This document shows, in pieces, positions 1 to 8,110 of a stretch of 64,000 bases of DNA; the stretch's first letter is position 1; each line of letters opens with the position of its first letter. Below the pieces are notes generated by a model, which saw only the letters and a list, made by a program, of their open reading frames with translations, did not search any database and had not been told where the DNA came from. The DNA is taken from assembly GCF_022479115.1 (NCBI RefSeq), contig NZ_CP092497.1:3410001-3474000 (forward strand). Reading direction: 5' to 3'. The stretch is from Amycolatopsis sp. EV170708-02-1. GTDB lineage: Bacteria > Actinomycetota > Actinomycetes > Mycobacteriales > Pseudonocardiaceae. The translations under genes were made by a program, and so were the position numbers.

Positions 1-323
1 ACGAGCTGGGCCCACGACGTCGCGGATCGCACCTCGATCAACGCGATGTCGGCCGATTTCGCCGCCCGTTTCACCGAGGGCTTCGCCGCGAGCGGGGGTT
101 TCAGCAGGACGGCGGCGGCGCCTTTGGCCGCGCTGACCTTGACGAGTTCGGCGGCGTCCGGGGTCTCGGTGATCGCGACGCCGAGGACGAGGTCCCCCGC
201 GGCGAGGGTGTGGCCGGGCTCGGCGATGACGACGTCGCCGACCGCGGGGGACTCCTCGGGGACCTGGAGGGCGTGCAACAGCGTCGGCCCCACCCGGTCG
301 ACGACACTGCGCACGGAAACCAT
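1..323 (-). CDS. PucR-family transcriptional regulator, N-terminal part (runs off the window)
   Basis: Reading the minus strand from an ATG at 323 gives a continuous frame to the window edge beginning MVSVRSVVDRVGPTLLHAL. The text that follows (VVIAEPGHTLAAGDLVLGV, then AAELVKVSAAKGAAAVLLK) matches the N-terminal sensory domain of actinobacterial PucR/CdaR-type regulators, which normally carry a C-terminal HTH_30 domain. That domain would lie outside the window. About 107 residues are visible. Members of this family often control purine or amino-acid catabolism, but nothing here reveals the target. It is encoded on the same strand as the VOC and PadR genes behind it, 36 bases after the VOC stop. 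Confidence 0.72.
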   Translation of the reverse strand, partial: MVSVRSVVDRVGPTLLHALQVPEESPAVGDVVIAEPGHTLAAGDLVLGVAITETPDAAELVKVSAAKGAAAVLLKPPLAAKPSVKRAAKSADIALIEVRSATSWAQL

Positions 324-359
324 GGGGCGATTGTCCAGCAGGTGGGACCGCCGCACACG

Positions 360-797
360 TCAGACCTCGCGGGGCGTCCTCGCGTCGATGTCCTCGGGCG
401 TGAACCGCTCGCGTTTCGTGGTCAGCGCCCACCGGTGGCCGTCGGGATCGACGATCCGGCCGTAGCGCTCGCCGAAGAACATCTCCTCGACCGGCGCCTC
501 CACCCGGGCGCCCGCGAACACCGCGCGGCGGACGAGGTCGTCGGGATCCTCGGTCTCCAAGGTCAGCAGCATCGGCGTGCCGCCCAGTGTCGACGGGGCG
601 AGCGCGTCGAGCTGCGGGATCTCCTGGCTCACCAGCAGCCGCGCGTCGCCGACGGCGAGCTCCACGAACAGCACGACGCCGTTCGGCAGGACGTTGCGGA
701 ACAGCTCAACGGCGCCGAACGCCTTGCCGTAGAAGGAAAGCGACGCATCGACGTCCTTGACGAACAGATGTGGCGTCAAGCCGAGCGCCCGGCTCAC
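360..797 (-). CDS. VOC-superfamily (glyoxalase/bleomycin-resistance-like, PhnB type) protein
   Basis: The 145-residue protein has the compact beta-alpha-beta-beta-beta VOC pattern. It starts LTPHLFVKDVDASLSFYGKAF and ends with the second half-domain containing ERYGRIVDPDGHRWAL. This arrangement is typical of PhnB-like members that resemble bleomycin/glyoxalase proteins. A metal-dependent enzyme or a small-molecule-binding protein is equally possible, and the substrate is unknown. Its ATG overlaps the stop codon of the upstream padR-like gene by four bases, so the two are translationally coupled. Its expression is presumably under that PadR regulator. Confidence 0.85.
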   Translation of the reverse strand: MSRALGLTPHLFVKDVDASLSFYGKAFGAVELFRNVLPNGVVLFVELAVGDARLLVSQEIPQLDALAPSTLGGTPMLLTLETEDPDDLVRRAVFAGARVEAPVEEMFFGERYGRIVDPDGHRWALTTKRERFTPEDIDARTPREV

Positions 798-1144
798 GCC
801 GACTCCGCGCGCTTCAGCAGCCCGGCCTGGCCGGCGACCGCGACGAGCCTGCTCAGGAACTCCGCCTCGCGGGCCGCGACGGCCCGGCCGGCGCGGGTGA
901 GCCGGTAGTAGCGGCGGCGGGAGTCGTGCGGCTGGTCCTCGCTCGTGTCCGGGGCCTCTTCGACCAGGCCGTCGGCGACGAGCCGGGCGAGGGTCCGGTA
1001 CAGCGTGCCCGGCCCGAGCTGGGCGGTGCCGCCGCTCACCTCGTCGACGAAACCCATGATCGCGTAGCCGTGCGCGCGCCCCTTCGCGAGCGCCAGCAGG
1101 GTCTGGAACGCCGCGGGGGTGAGCTGCGGGTTGCCGTCGGCCAT
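794..1144 (-). CDS. PadR-family transcriptional repressor
   Basis: A 116-residue winged-helix protein starting MADGNPQLTPAAFQTLLALAKG. The PadR signature is clear: HGYAIMGFVDEVSGG, then the wing helix LGPGTLYRTLARLVADGLVEE, then RRRYYRLTRAGR. PadR proteins are ligand-responsive repressors that usually bind dyads at their own promoter. The start at 1144 was chosen because upstream codons run into the divergent promoter. The gene is divergent from the VOC gene at 1202, and a perfect dyad lies between them. It is coupled to the VOC gene that follows, so a small regulator-plus-two-VOC module is likely. Confidence 0.9.
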   Translation of the reverse strand: MADGNPQLTPAAFQTLLALAKGRAHGYAIMGFVDEVSGGTAQLGPGTLYRTLARLVADGLVEEAPDTSEDQPHDSRRRYYRLTRAGRAVAAREAEFLSRLVAVAGQAGLLKRAESA

Positions 1145-1172
1145 CCGCGAAGCATACACTCCGATCTCGTTA

Positions 1173-1187
1173 TATCCATGATGGATA
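1173..1187. promoter_or_regulatory. Perfect dyad TATCCAT-G-ATGGATA, probable PadR operator
   Basis: Seven-base arms (TATCCAT and ATGGATA) flank a single G between the divergent padR-like and VOC genes. The dyad is the only strong symmetry in this 57-base intergenic region and lies just upstream of the AAGGAG ribosome-binding site for the plus-strand gene. Position and symmetry suggest autoregulation by the adjacent PadR protein (inference). Confidence 0.55.
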
Positions 1188-1201
1188 CAAAGGAGCCGGA
1201 C

Positions 1202-1600
1202 GTGGCGATTCGAGGCGTGCACAAGATCGTGGTCGGGGTGCGGGACCAAGAGCGGGCGAAGCGGTTCTGGTCCGAGGTCGTCGGATTCGAGATCACCACC
1301 GACGTGCCGTACGACGACAAAGGGAACCGATGGGTCGAGGTCACGTCCGCCGACGGCGCGACGGCACTCGTCCTGAGCACCGCGCCGGAGGACCTCAAGC
1401 GCTTCGAAGTGCGGGACGAACTCCCGACGGGCAATTTCTTCTTCTACGCCGACGACATCGAAAAGACCTACGAGGAGCTTTCGGCGAAAGGCGTCGAGTT
1501 CCCGGCGCGGCCGGAGAAGCAGCCGTGGGGCTGGTGGGCGATGTTCACCGATTCGGAGGGCAACAGGTTCGCTCTCCAGGAAAGGAATCCCACCTCCTGA
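1202..1600 (+). CDS. VOC-superfamily protein (glyoxalase-like)
   Basis: A 132-residue single-domain VOC protein: GVHKIVVGVRDQERAKRFW opens the first half, and GWWAMFTDSEGNRFALQER closes the second. The GTG at 1202 is preferred because AAGGAG lies at 1190-1195 with a six-base gap. An in-frame ATG pair near 1178-1183 would place the start inside the operator dyad. It is divergent from the PadR gene and so is probably repressed by it. The substrate is not predictable; the family includes dioxygenases, isomerases and antibiotic-binding proteins. Confidence 0.85.
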   Translation: MAIRGVHKIVVGVRDQERAKRFWSEVVGFEITTDVPYDDKGNRWVEVTSADGATALVLSTAPEDLKRFEVRDELPTGNFFFYADDIEKTYEELSAKGVEFPARPEKQPWGWWAMFTDSEGNRFALQERNPTS

Positions 1601-1605
1601 GAGCA

Positions 1606-1674
1606 GTTGGGTGCTCCGTCCGGCGGAGCTAGCTTCGGTGCCAACAGCCGAAACCCCTTGAGCCGCTAGGAGAA
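1606..1674 (+). promoter_or_regulatory. Possible structured leader of metY that can sequester the RBS
   Basis: Pairings that can be read by eye: GCTCCG (1613-1618) with CGGAGC (1624-1629); CTAGC (1629-1633) with GCTAG (1665-1669), which covers the start of the TAGGAG RBS; TTCGG (1634-1638) with CCGAA (1648-1652). The loop of the last hairpin, CCAAC (1641-1645), can pair back to GTTGG (1606-1610) as a pseudoknot. The element does not match the SAM-I, SAM-II or SAM-IV consensus as I remember them, so no riboswitch class is claimed. CTAGC and CGGAGC share one base, so not all pairs can form together. Confidence 0.25.
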
Positions 1675-1679
1675 TCGCG

Positions 1680-2981
1680 ATGAGCGCGGACGGATGGTCG
1701 TTCGAGACCAAGCAGATCCACGCGGGTGCGGCGCCGGACACCGCCACCGGCGCGCGGGCGACCCCGATCTACCAGACCACCTCGTACGTGTTCCGCGACA
1801 GCCAGCACGGCGCCGATCTCTTCAGCCTCGCCGAGCCCGGCAACATCTACACGCGGATCAACAACCCCACACAGGACGTGCTGGAGCAGCGGCTCGCCGC
1901 GCTCGAAGGCGGGGTCGCGGCGCTGGCGTTCGCCTCCGGGACCGCGGCCACGACGGCGGCCATCCTCAACCTCGCGAACGCCGGCGACCATTTCGTCTCC
2001 AGCCCGGCGCTTTACGGTGGCACGTACAACCTTTTCCACTACACGCTGCCGAAACTCGGCATCGAGGTGTCGTTCGTCGAGGACCAGGACGACATCGAGC
2101 AGTGGAAGGCCGCCGTCCGGCCCAACACCAAGCTGTTCTTCGCCGAGACGCTGGCCAACCCGGGCAGCAACGTCCTCGACATCCGCAAGGTCGCCGACGC
2201 CGCGCACGAATCCGGTGTCCCGCTGGTCGTGGACAACACCGTGCCGACGCCGTACCTCGTCCGGCCGATCGAACACGGCGCCGACATCGTGGTCCACTCG
2301 GCGACCAAGTACCTCGGCGGGCACGGCACCACGGTCGCCGGGGTGCTGGTCGACGGCGGCACCTTCGACTTCGGCAAGGACCCGGCGCGCTTCCCCGGCT
2401 TCACCGAGGCCGACCCGAGCTACCATGGTCTCAAGTACTGGGAGGCGCTCGGCCCCGGCGCGTACGCCGCCAAGGCTCGCGTCCAGATCCTGCGCGACAC
2501 CGGCGCCGCGATCGCGCCGCTCAACAGTTTCCTGATCCTGCAAGGGATCGAGACGCTTTCGCTGCGTCTGGAGCGGCATGTGTCCAACGCGCAGGCGCTG
2601 GCCGAGTGGCTGGAGCAGCGCGACGAGGTCGAGAAGGTGTACTACGCCGGGCTGCCGTCGAGCCCGTATCACGAGGCCGCGAAGAAGTACCTGCCGAAGG
2701 GCGCCGGCGCGGTGCTTTCGTTCGATCTGCGTGGCGGGGTCGAAGCCGGACGGGCCTTTGTGGACGGTACGGAACTGCACAGCCAGCTGGTCAACATCGG
2801 CGACGTGCGCAGCCTGATCGTGCACCCCGCCTCGACGACGCACAGCCAGCTCACGCCGGAGGAGCAGCTGTCGAGCGGTGTCACGCCGGGCCTCGTGCGG
2901 CTCGCCGTCGGGCTGGAAGGGATCGAGGACCTCAAGGCCGATCTCGAAGCCGGATTCCGGGCGGCCAAGGCCGCTCTGTGA
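1680..2981 (+). CDS. metY: O-acetylhomoserine (thiol)-lyase / sulfhydrylase
   Basis: A 433-residue PLP enzyme of the Cys/Met metabolism fold-type I family. It converts O-acetylhomoserine plus sulfide to homocysteine. Visible hallmarks are FETKQIHAG at the N terminus, TPIYQTTSYVF, the PLP-Lys motif SATKYLGGHG (Lys near residue 209) and the C-terminal VRLAVGLEGIEDL. The length matches the longer OAH sulfhydrylase subgroup rather than MetB/MetC. A TAGGAG RBS precedes the ATG. The stop overlaps the GTG of metX by four bases, so the acetylating enzyme and sulfhydrylase are made together for direct sulfhydrylation. Confidence 0.95.
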   Translation: MSADGWSFETKQIHAGAAPDTATGARATPIYQTTSYVFRDSQHGADLFSLAEPGNIYTRINNPTQDVLEQRLAALEGGVAALAFASGTAATTAAILNLANAGDHFVSSPALYGGTYNLFHYTLPKLGIEVSFVEDQDDIEQWKAAVRPNTKLFFAETLANPGSNVLDIRKVADAAHESGVPLVVDNTVPTPYLVRPIEHGADIVVHSATKYLGGHGTTVAGVLVDGGTFDFGKDPARFPGFTEADPSYHGLKYWEALGPGAYAAKARVQILRDTGAAIAPLNSFLILQGIETLSLRLERHVSNAQALAEWLEQRDEVEKVYYAGLPSSPYHEAAKKYLPKGAGAVLSFDLRGGVEAGRAFVDGTELHSQLVNIGDVRSLIVHPASTTHSQLTPEEQLSSGVTPGLVRLAVGLEGIEDLKADLEAGFRAAKAAL

Positions 2982-4075
2982 CCGGTGCTTGGCGAGAGGG
3001 AGAGCCGCCTGGACGCCGCCGCTTCGTCAGCGGCGTCCAGGCGCTCGAAACCGGCGGGACCTTGCCGTTCACGCTCGCCTATGAGACCTGGGGGTCACTG
3101 AATTCCAGTGCCACCAACGCGATTCTCGTCGAGCACGCCCTCACCGGGGACAGTCACGCCGTCGGTCCCGCGGAGGAAGGTCACGTCAGCCCCGGCTGGT
3201 GGGACGGCCTGATCGGACCGGGCAAGGCGATCGACACGGACGCGTTCTTCGTCGTGGTCCCGAACGTGCTCGGCGGCTGCCAGGGCTCGACCGGCCCGTC
3301 CTCGGCGCATCCGGACGGAAAGCCTTGGGGCAGCAGGTTTCCGGCGGTGACGGTGCGGGACCAGGTGGCCGCCGAGACCGCCGTCGCCGACGCGCTCGGC
3401 ATCGGCCGGTGGGCCGCGGTGATCGGCGGCTCCATGGGCGGGATGCGTGCGCTGGAATGGGCGGTGGGCGAGCCGGAGCGGGTGGCGGCGCTGCTCGTCC
3501 TCGCGTCGACCGCGCAGGCGTCGGCCGACCAGATCGCCTGGGCCGCACCGCAACTGCACGCCATCCGGTCCGATCCGGGCTGGCACGGCGGCGACTACCA
3601 CGACGTCCGCTCGATGCCGAGCCCGGACGCCGGGCTCGGCGTCGCGCGCCGTATCGCGCACGCGACTTATCGCAGCGAAGCCGAACTGGCGCAACGCTTC
3701 GGCCATCGCCATCAGGACGGTGAAGACCCGCTGCGCGGCGGCCGGTTCGCCGTCGAGTCCTATTTGGATCATCACGCCGCCAAGCTGTCGCGCCGGTTCG
3801 ACGCGGGCAGCTACGTGGTGCTCACCGAATCGATGAACACCCACGACGTCGGCCGCGGACGGGGCGGCGTCGCGAACGCGCTCGGCCGGATCACCGCGCG
3901 GACGGTCGCGGCCGGGGTGGACAGCGACCGGCTCTACCCGCTGTACCAGTCGCGGGCGATCGCCGACGGGGTCGCCGGGGCCGAATTCGCCGTCATCGCG
4001 TCGCCTTACGGGCACGACTCGTTCCTGATCGAGACCGAGCAGATCGGGCGGCTGGTGAAGCTCCTGCTGGGTTAG
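2978..4075 (+). CDS. metX: Homoserine O-acetyltransferase
   Basis: A 365-residue alpha/beta-hydrolase-fold acyltransferase that makes O-acetylhomoserine from homoserine and acetyl-CoA. Family marks are LAYETWGSLN, HALTGDSHA, NVLGGCQGSTGPSS, the nucleophile elbow GGSMGG (Ser near residue 151) and the terminal catalytic His in YGHDSF. The GTG at 2978 overlaps the metY stop (GTGA), which supports this start and translational coupling. Together with metY it supplies homocysteine for methionine synthesis. Succinyl versus acetyl specificity cannot be settled by eye, but the MetX rather than MetA fold and the metY partner favour acetyl. Confidence 0.95.
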   Translation: MTGAWREGEPPGRRRFVSGVQALETGGTLPFTLAYETWGSLNSSATNAILVEHALTGDSHAVGPAEEGHVSPGWWDGLIGPGKAIDTDAFFVVVPNVLGGCQGSTGPSSAHPDGKPWGSRFPAVTVRDQVAAETAVADALGIGRWAAVIGGSMGGMRALEWAVGEPERVAALLVLASTAQASADQIAWAAPQLHAIRSDPGWHGGDYHDVRSMPSPDAGLGVARRIAHATYRSEAELAQRFGHRHQDGEDPLRGGRFAVESYLDHHAAKLSRRFDAGSYVVLTESMNTHDVGRGRGGVANALGRITARTVAAGVDSDRLYPLYQSRAIADGVAGAEFAVIASPYGHDSFLIETEQIGRLVKLLLG

Positions 4076-4078
4076 CCG

Positions 4079-4181
4079 ACTCGCGTGATCGGACGGACGA
4101 CACACGTGACCAGACGGACGACTCTCGTGATCAGGCGGACGACACGTGCGACGTCCGGCTGATCACGCGTGTCGTCCATCC
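4079..4181. repeat. Three degenerate 21-bp tandem repeats plus an inverted copy
   Basis: Between the convergent metX and the 4212 gene, three direct units share the core TGATCxGRCGGACGAC (4086-4100, 4108-4122, 4129-4143). An inverted copy CTGATCACGCGTGTCGTCC follows at 4159-4177. The forward and inverted units can fold into a long stem, so the block could act as a bidirectional terminator. Translated on the minus strand it gives a VVRLITR-like heptad repeat, but that frame has no other support as a gene. Confidence 0.6.
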
Positions 4182-4211
4182 AGTCACGCGAGGCGGCCAC
4201 GCGCGCGAGCG

Positions 4212-4724
4212 CTAGTCCGCGACGGCGTCCGAGATCCAGGGCGCCACCGGCAGATCCCGGTCCAGGCATTCCGCCGACAGCCGGATCGTCCAGCGCAGCG
4301 CCTGCAGCACGAGGCTGTCGACCTCGTCCGGCGCGGCGTTGGCGAGCGCGATCTCGACCTGTTCCTGCGCGGCCTCGCTGTTGCCGTGCACCTCGGCCAG
4401 CAGCGTGCGGACGGCCGTCCGCACGGGCGGGTCCGCCTGGTCGATCGAGACCTCTTCACCGTCCTCGTCGAACACCTGCACCTTGACCGGCGCACTTCCT
4501 CCATCACCCAGCGTCGACACCATGGCGCTGCATTCGCCGAACAGCATCATCACGAGCTCTTTGGTCTCGTCGGAGCGGGCCTGCGGCTCGGCGGCGGTCG
4601 GCATGAGCTCGTCGAGCGCCTCCGCGTCCTCCCCGAGGCTGATCGCCACGAGCGCACGCTGCGCCTTTTCGACGAGCCTCCGCTCGTACTCGCTCCTGTC
4701 CGGCTCCACGTGCCTATCAAACAC
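4212..4724 (-). CDS. Conserved hypothetical acidic protein, about 170 aa
   Basis: No domain is recognised. The product is strongly acidic and mostly helical, without signal peptide or membrane segment: RRLVEKAQRALVAISLG, then a clear strand-rich middle APVKVQVFDEDGEEV, then ALANAAPDEVDSLVLQALRW. Codon usage and third-position GC match neighbouring genes, so it is probably real. It is in tandem with the tetR gene (its start is 42 bases past that gene's stop) and convergent with metX across the tandem repeat block. Co-expression with the TetR is possible. Confidence 0.7.
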   Translation of the reverse strand: MFDRHVEPDRSEYERRLVEKAQRALVAISLGEDAEALDELMPTAAEPQARSDETKELVMMLFGECSAMVSTLGDGGSAPVKVQVFDEDGEEVSIDQADPPVRTAVRTLLAEVHGNSEAAQEQVEIALANAAPDEVDSLVLQALRWTIRLSAECLDRDLPVAPWISDAVAD

Positions 4725-4766
4725 CAGAGGACGGAAAAGTGGGGATAGGCCGAAACCCGGTCGTGG

Positions 4767-5357
4767 TCACTTGGCGGAGTGCAGTGCACCCAGCGCGAGA
4801 CGGCAGAGCATCTCGGCCAGTTCGCTGTCACCGAGATGGCGGTTGTACGGCGTCGAGTTGATCAACCCGAAGACCGCGTGCGCCGCCGAGCGCGCCTGCC
4901 GCTCGCCGATCCCGGGGACGGCGTCGCTGATCGCGCGCACCCAGACCTCGACGTACTGGCGCTGCAGGGCGCGGACCTGCTTGCGGTCACTGTCGGTGAG
5001 ATTGGCGAGGTTGCGTTCCTGGACGGTGATCAGCGCGGGATGCGTGAGCGCGAAGTCGACGTGAAAATCCACCAGTGCTTCGAGAACCTCGCCCGGCTCG
5101 TCCCGCTGGCTCGCCCTGGCCGTCCCGCCGTCGAGGAGGTAGCGGCTGATCGAGTTCAGCATCTCGCCGAGGATGGCGTCCTTGCTGCGGAAATGCCGGT
5201 ACAGCGCCGGGCCGGAGATGCCGACGGCCGCGCCGATGTCGTCGATGCCGACGCCGTGGAAACCGTGGTGGGCGAAGAGCTCGGCGGCGGCGGCCATGAT
5301 CTGTTCGCGCCTGTTCGCCTTCTCGCCGTTCACGAGTGGGGTGGGGTTCGCCGGCAT
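4767..5357 (-). CDS. TetR-family repressor, probable regulator of branched-chain acyl-CoA catabolism (BkaR-like)
   Basis: A 196-residue TetR protein: the HTH lies at about residues 18-64 (REQIMAAAAELFAHHGFHG, then GISGPALYRHFRSKDAI), followed by an all-helical ligand domain. The promoter carries a 32-bp dyad whose core GTTAG-N6-CTAAC recurs twice upstream of the accD1-accA1-fadE operon 1.1 kb away. In mycobacteria the TetR BkaR (Rv2506) adjoins and represses the equivalent accD1-accA1-fadE19 operon. Streptomyces AccR recognises a GTTAA-N6-TTAAC site. The role as acyl-CoA-responsive repressor is therefore inferred from synteny and shared operators, not from sequence identity. Confidence 0.85.
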   Translation of the reverse strand: MPANPTPLVNGEKANRREQIMAAAAELFAHHGFHGVGIDDIGAAVGISGPALYRHFRSKDAILGEMLNSISRYLLDGGTARASQRDEPGEVLEALVDFHVDFALTHPALITVQERNLANLTDSDRKQVRALQRQYVEVWVRAISDAVPGIGERQARSAAHAVFGLINSTPYNRHLGDSELAEMLCRLALGALHSAK

Positions 5358-5370
5358 CTGGCCATATTAA

Positions 5371-5402
5371 GGCCGCGTGTTAGCGAGCGCTAACACGCGG
5401 CC
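5371..5402. promoter_or_regulatory. 32-bp dyad operator upstream of the TetR gene
   Basis: Fifteen-base perfect arms (5371-5385 and 5388-5402) surround a two-base centre (AG). The inner core GTTAGCGAGCGCTAAC (5379-5394) has the GTTAR-N6-YTAAC pattern found again at 6435 and 6463. It starts 13 bases upstream of the tetR start codon, which fits autorepression. Confidence 0.8.
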
Positions 5403-5458
5403 GTACTTCCAGCCTGAGCCAAGTGGGCTACCTGGGGAAATGACCCTTTTGCGTGGGG

Positions 5459-5472
5459 TTACCACCTGGTAA
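5459..5472. promoter_or_regulatory. Dyad TTACCA-CC-TGGTAA upstream of the SGNH esterase gene
   Basis: Perfect six-base arms with a CC centre, 36 bases before the ATG at 5509. It differs from the TetR-type sites nearby, so another regulator would be needed. It may be part of the esterase promoter region, but no regulator gene for it is seen in the window. Confidence 0.35.
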
Positions 5473-5508
5473 TGCTGTCTCTCGTCAACTTGTCACGAAG
5501 GAGTGACC

Positions 5509-6318
5509 ATGGCCGTCCCTGCTCGGATCAAAGCTCTTTCCTTCACTCGTTTAGGTGCGGCCCTGGGGGTCGCTGTCCTCGCCACGCTCGGTCTCGCGGG
5601 CACCGCCCAAGCGGCGACCAACTACGTGGCGCTCGGTGACTCGTACTCGTCCGGCGTCGGTGCCGGCAGTTACGGGAACTCGGGCGACTGCATGCGCAGT
5701 GCCAACGCCTATCCCCAGCTGTGGGCCAACGCCCACGCCGGGACCACCTTCAAATTCGTCGCGTGCTCGGGGGCGCGCACCGGCGATGTCTTGAACCAGA
5801 TCGCGAACGTCACCTCCAGCACCACGCTGGTGACGGTCTCGGTCGGCGGCAACGACGCCGGTTTCGCCGACGTCATGACCACCTGCACCACCGGCAGCGA
5901 CCAGACCTGCATCAACCGGGTCAACACCGCGAAGACCTACGTGAACAACACGCTTCCCGGGCTGCTGAACAACGTCTACAGCAAGATCAAGGCGAAGGCG
6001 CCCAGCGCGAAGCTGGTCGTCCTCGGGTACCCGCGCTTCTACACGGTGCCGGGTTCGTGCTCGGTCGGGCTGAGCGACACGAAGCGCACCGCGATCAACT
6101 CGGGTTCCGACGCGCTGGCGTCGGTGCTCTCGGCCCGTGCCGCGGCGAACGGCGCCAAGTTCGTCGACGTGCGGGGTGCCTTCACCGGGCACAACATCTG
6201 CTCGTCGGCCGACGACTACCTGCACAGCCTCACCTGGCCGATCGTGAACTCGTACCACCCGACGGCCACCGGCCAGCGGGGCGGCTACTACAACCCGCTG
6301 GTCTCCGCGATCGGCTGA
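5509..6318 (+). CDS. Secreted SGNH/GDSL esterase or lipase
   Basis: A 269-residue exported hydrolase. A Sec signal peptide covers about the first 35 residues (basic start, hydrophobic LGAALGVAVLATLGLAG, AQA cleavage). The mature protein starts ATNYVALGDSYSSG with the block I Ser near residue 44. Block III GGND follows, and block V is HPTATGQ with the catalytic His. Several Cys pairs (CMRSAN, VACSG, CTTGSDQTC, SCS, IC) suggest disulfides, as in the Streptomyces SGNH lipase family. AAGGAG at 5498-5503 fixes the ATG at 5509. It sits between the TetR gene and the carboxylase operon but has its own promoter and terminator. Confidence 0.93.
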   Translation: MAVPARIKALSFTRLGAALGVAVLATLGLAGTAQAATNYVALGDSYSSGVGAGSYGNSGDCMRSANAYPQLWANAHAGTTFKFVACSGARTGDVLNQIANVTSSTTLVTVSVGGNDAGFADVMTTCTTGSDQTCINRVNTAKTYVNNTLPGLLNNVYSKIKAKAPSAKLVVLGYPRFYTVPGSCSVGLSDTKRTAINSGSDALASVLSARAAANGAKFVDVRGAFTGHNICSSADDYLHSLTWPIVNSYHPTATGQRGGYYNPLVSAIG

Positions 6319-6336
6319 GTTCCCGTAGCGAGGGCT

Positions 6337-6379
6337 GAAAGGGCCCTTCACCGCATGCCATGCGGTGAAGGGCCCTTTC
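6337..6379. terminator. 21-bp-arm hairpin terminator after the SGNH esterase
   Basis: Arms at 6337-6357 and 6359-6379 are perfect reverse complements around a single C, with inner word GAAAGGGCCCTTCACCGCATG. Right-arm T residues give a short TTTC tail. It is one of several almost loopless hairpins in this window. Confidence 0.85.
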
Positions 6380-6434
6380 GTCGCGTGTCATGCGGGTATG
6401 GCGTCCTTCGGCCCCGGCCCGGTGGACAAGCGAC

Positions 6435-6450
6435 GTTAGTGGGCGTTAAC
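6435..6450. promoter_or_regulatory. TetR operator site A (GTTAG-N6-TTAAC) upstream of accD1
   Basis: GTTAGTGGGCGTTAAC lies 45 bases before the accD1 ATG and matches the GTTAR-N6-YTAAC core of the tetR autoregulatory dyad. Together with site B it probably forms the repressor-binding region of the carboxylase operon. Confidence 0.7.
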
Positions 6451-6462
6451 CTGTGCACGCGA

Positions 6463-6478
6463 GTTAACGACGGCTAAC
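6463..6478. promoter_or_regulatory. TetR operator site B (GTTAA-N6-CTAAC) upstream of accD1
   Basis: GTTAACGACGGCTAAC lies 17 bases before the start codon and 28 bases (start to start) after site A, on roughly the same helical face. It fits repression of accD1-accA1-fadE by the TetR encoded at 4767-5357. Confidence 0.7.
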
Positions 6479-6494
6479 TTGGCGACGAGGAGCC

Positions 6495-8108
<1,614 letters not shown>

Positions 8109-8110
8109 GC

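Noticed and set aside
1606..1674. Calling the metY leader a known SAM riboswitch
   Set aside because: The core nucleotides of SAM-I, SAM-II and SAM-IV that I can recall are not present. Only a generic structured leader is claimed.
4072..4269. Minus-strand frame with heptad VVRLITR repeats
   Set aside because: The repeats come from the DNA tandem repeats. No RBS or domain, and the frame crosses the convergent intergenic block.
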